Shown: piece after piece, positions 5,995 through 6,792 of the stretch
Layout of the letters: each line of letters begins with the position of its first letter
Numbering within the stretch: the stretch's first letter is position 1
Origin: an uncultured bacterium
Lineage (GTDB): Bacteria; CSSED10-310; CALFER01
NCBI GenBank assembly: GCA_937951895.1
Contig: CALFER010000055.1
Location: 1 to 6,792, forward strand
DNA length: 6,792 bases
Direction of reading: 5' to 3'
Program-made: the position numbers and the translations under genes
Notes under the pieces: generated by a model
Seen by the model: only the letters and a program-made list of their open reading frames with translations
The model's database searches: none
Told to the model about the DNA's origin: nothing

Positions 5995-6719
5995 ATTTAG
6001 AGAACGGGAATCCTCATCGAGGATTGAAACCAGGTGTTCTGACTGCGCAGGCATTTCGGTTTCCGACAGACTATTTAGAGAACGGGAATCCTCATCGAGG
6101 ATTGAAACCGATTTCTGCCTTTTCTAACCCTGCGCCCATTTCCTTCAGAATTTAGAGAACGGGAATCCTCATCGAGGATTGAAACGCTTTGAGTTTCACT
6201 CCCTCTGCATCGGCGTCCGCCGTGCAGAATTTAGAGAACGGGAATCCTCATCGAGGATTGAAACACTGACTTACGGATTTCTCCGCATGTGAGATGTCCG
6301 AGAATTTAGAGAACGGGAATCCTCATCGAGGATTGAAACGCTAGCCGCGGCCCTTTTCTATAATCCAAATCATAACCAAATTTAGAGAACGGGAATCCTC
6401 ATCGAGGATTGAAACACAGTTGGCAAAGCTGTTCACCGCTGATTTTGAAGTATTTCTCTAAATTTAGAGAACGGGAATCCTCATCGAGGATTGAAACCTT
6501 CTCACCCCGGAGAACGCTCACAACACCACTGTGATTTAGAGAACGGGAATCCTCATCGAGGATTGAAACCATCATGTGCGACAGTTGGCAAAGCTGTTCA
6601 TTCGTGAATTTAGAGAACGGGAATCCTCATCGAGGATTGAAACATCACGGTCTCGATTTGCATAGACTTGATCATCTATACAAATTTAGAGAACGGGAAT
6701 CCTCATCGAGGATTGAAAC
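5995..6719 (+). CRISPR. CRISPR array, 10 repeats and 9 spacers
   Basis: Ten identical 36-base repeats start at 5995, 6073, 6150, 6229, 6304, 6380, 6462, 6534, 6608 and 6684. Each holds a 7-bp hairpin, AATCCTC with loop ATC and GAGGATT, and ends in GAAAC. The final eight bases ATTGAAAC are the usual crRNA 5' tag of type I/III systems, so transcription is on the plus strand, away from RT-cas1. Spacers are 42, 41, 43, 39, 40, 46, 36, 38 and 40 bases; this loose length control is common in type III loci. Spacers 6 (6416-6461) and 8 (6570-6607) share 20 consecutive bases. The array is adjacent to RT-Cas1 and presumably filled by it. No repeat occurs in the last 73 bases, so the array seems to end at 6719. 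Repeat processing needs a Cas6 not encoded here. Confidence 0.98.
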
Positions 6720-6792
6720 ACATAAATGAGATTATCTCCTGAACTGAGCGACAAGCAAATAAAAAAGCATTGTGGTTTGCTGTAAACCCTTG
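6720..6792. other. Array-distal flank
   Basis: These 73 bases follow the tenth repeat and exceed any spacer length in the array, so they are probably trailer sequence rather than a tenth spacer. A small hairpin GGTTT (6774-6778) and AAACC (6784-6788) is present without a T-run. No gene can be called before the window ends. Confidence 0.5.

Noticed and set aside
5970..6155. Plus-strand reading frame of 61 codons at the array start
   Set aside because: It is a translation of CRISPR repeats and spacers.

Overview
The window looks like bacterial DNA of roughly balanced base composition. It uses Shine-Dalgarno-type starts and is dominated by a CRISPR locus. The lineage cannot be named from sequence alone. 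A stand-alone REP-associated transposase (RAYT) amid GC-rich palindromes is typical of many Gram-negative genomes, and RT-Cas1 fusions are scattered over several phyla by horizontal transfer.

Region 1 (1-991) is a RAYT/REP island. A Y1-type HUH single-strand transposase gene (78-605) is followed by a cluster of palindromic repeat units sharing an AGGGAC loop. The island is framed by two identical 55-base direct repeats (1-55 and 937-991). Region 2 (1005-1487, minus strand) is an unrecognised protein of 136-160 residues, divergent from the CRISPR genes.

Region 3 (1490-5329) holds a two-gene operon. The first gene is a Card1/Can2-like CARF-nuclease (1849-2976), the cyclic-oligoadenylate-activated ancillary effector of type III CRISPR systems. 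The second, 31 bases downstream, is a 773-residue reverse transcriptase-Cas1 fusion (3008-5329), the spacer-acquisition integrase able in related systems to capture spacers from RNA. All RT and Cas1 catalytic residues I can identify are present. No cas2, cas6, cas10 or csm/cmr gene lies in the window.

Region 4 (5330-5994) is a long CRISPR leader of about 665 bases. It begins with a promoter-like element that is a diverged copy of the one ahead of the card1 operon: TTGCGG, 17 bases, TAGAAT, then an identical 16-mer downstream. It also holds several copies of a GATCCACCAC box in both orientations. Region 5 (5995-6719) is an array of ten identical 36-base repeats and nine spacers, read on the plus strand and ending inside the window.

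Inferred working: RT-Cas1, with a Cas2 from elsewhere, adds spacers at the leader end. The crRNAs guide a type III effector encoded elsewhere, whose cyclic oligoadenylate signal would switch on Card1. The shared promoter element suggests that operon and array are transcribed under common control. Two spacers share 20 bases and tile one apparent protein-coding target in the antisense direction, as expected for RNA-targeting immunity.
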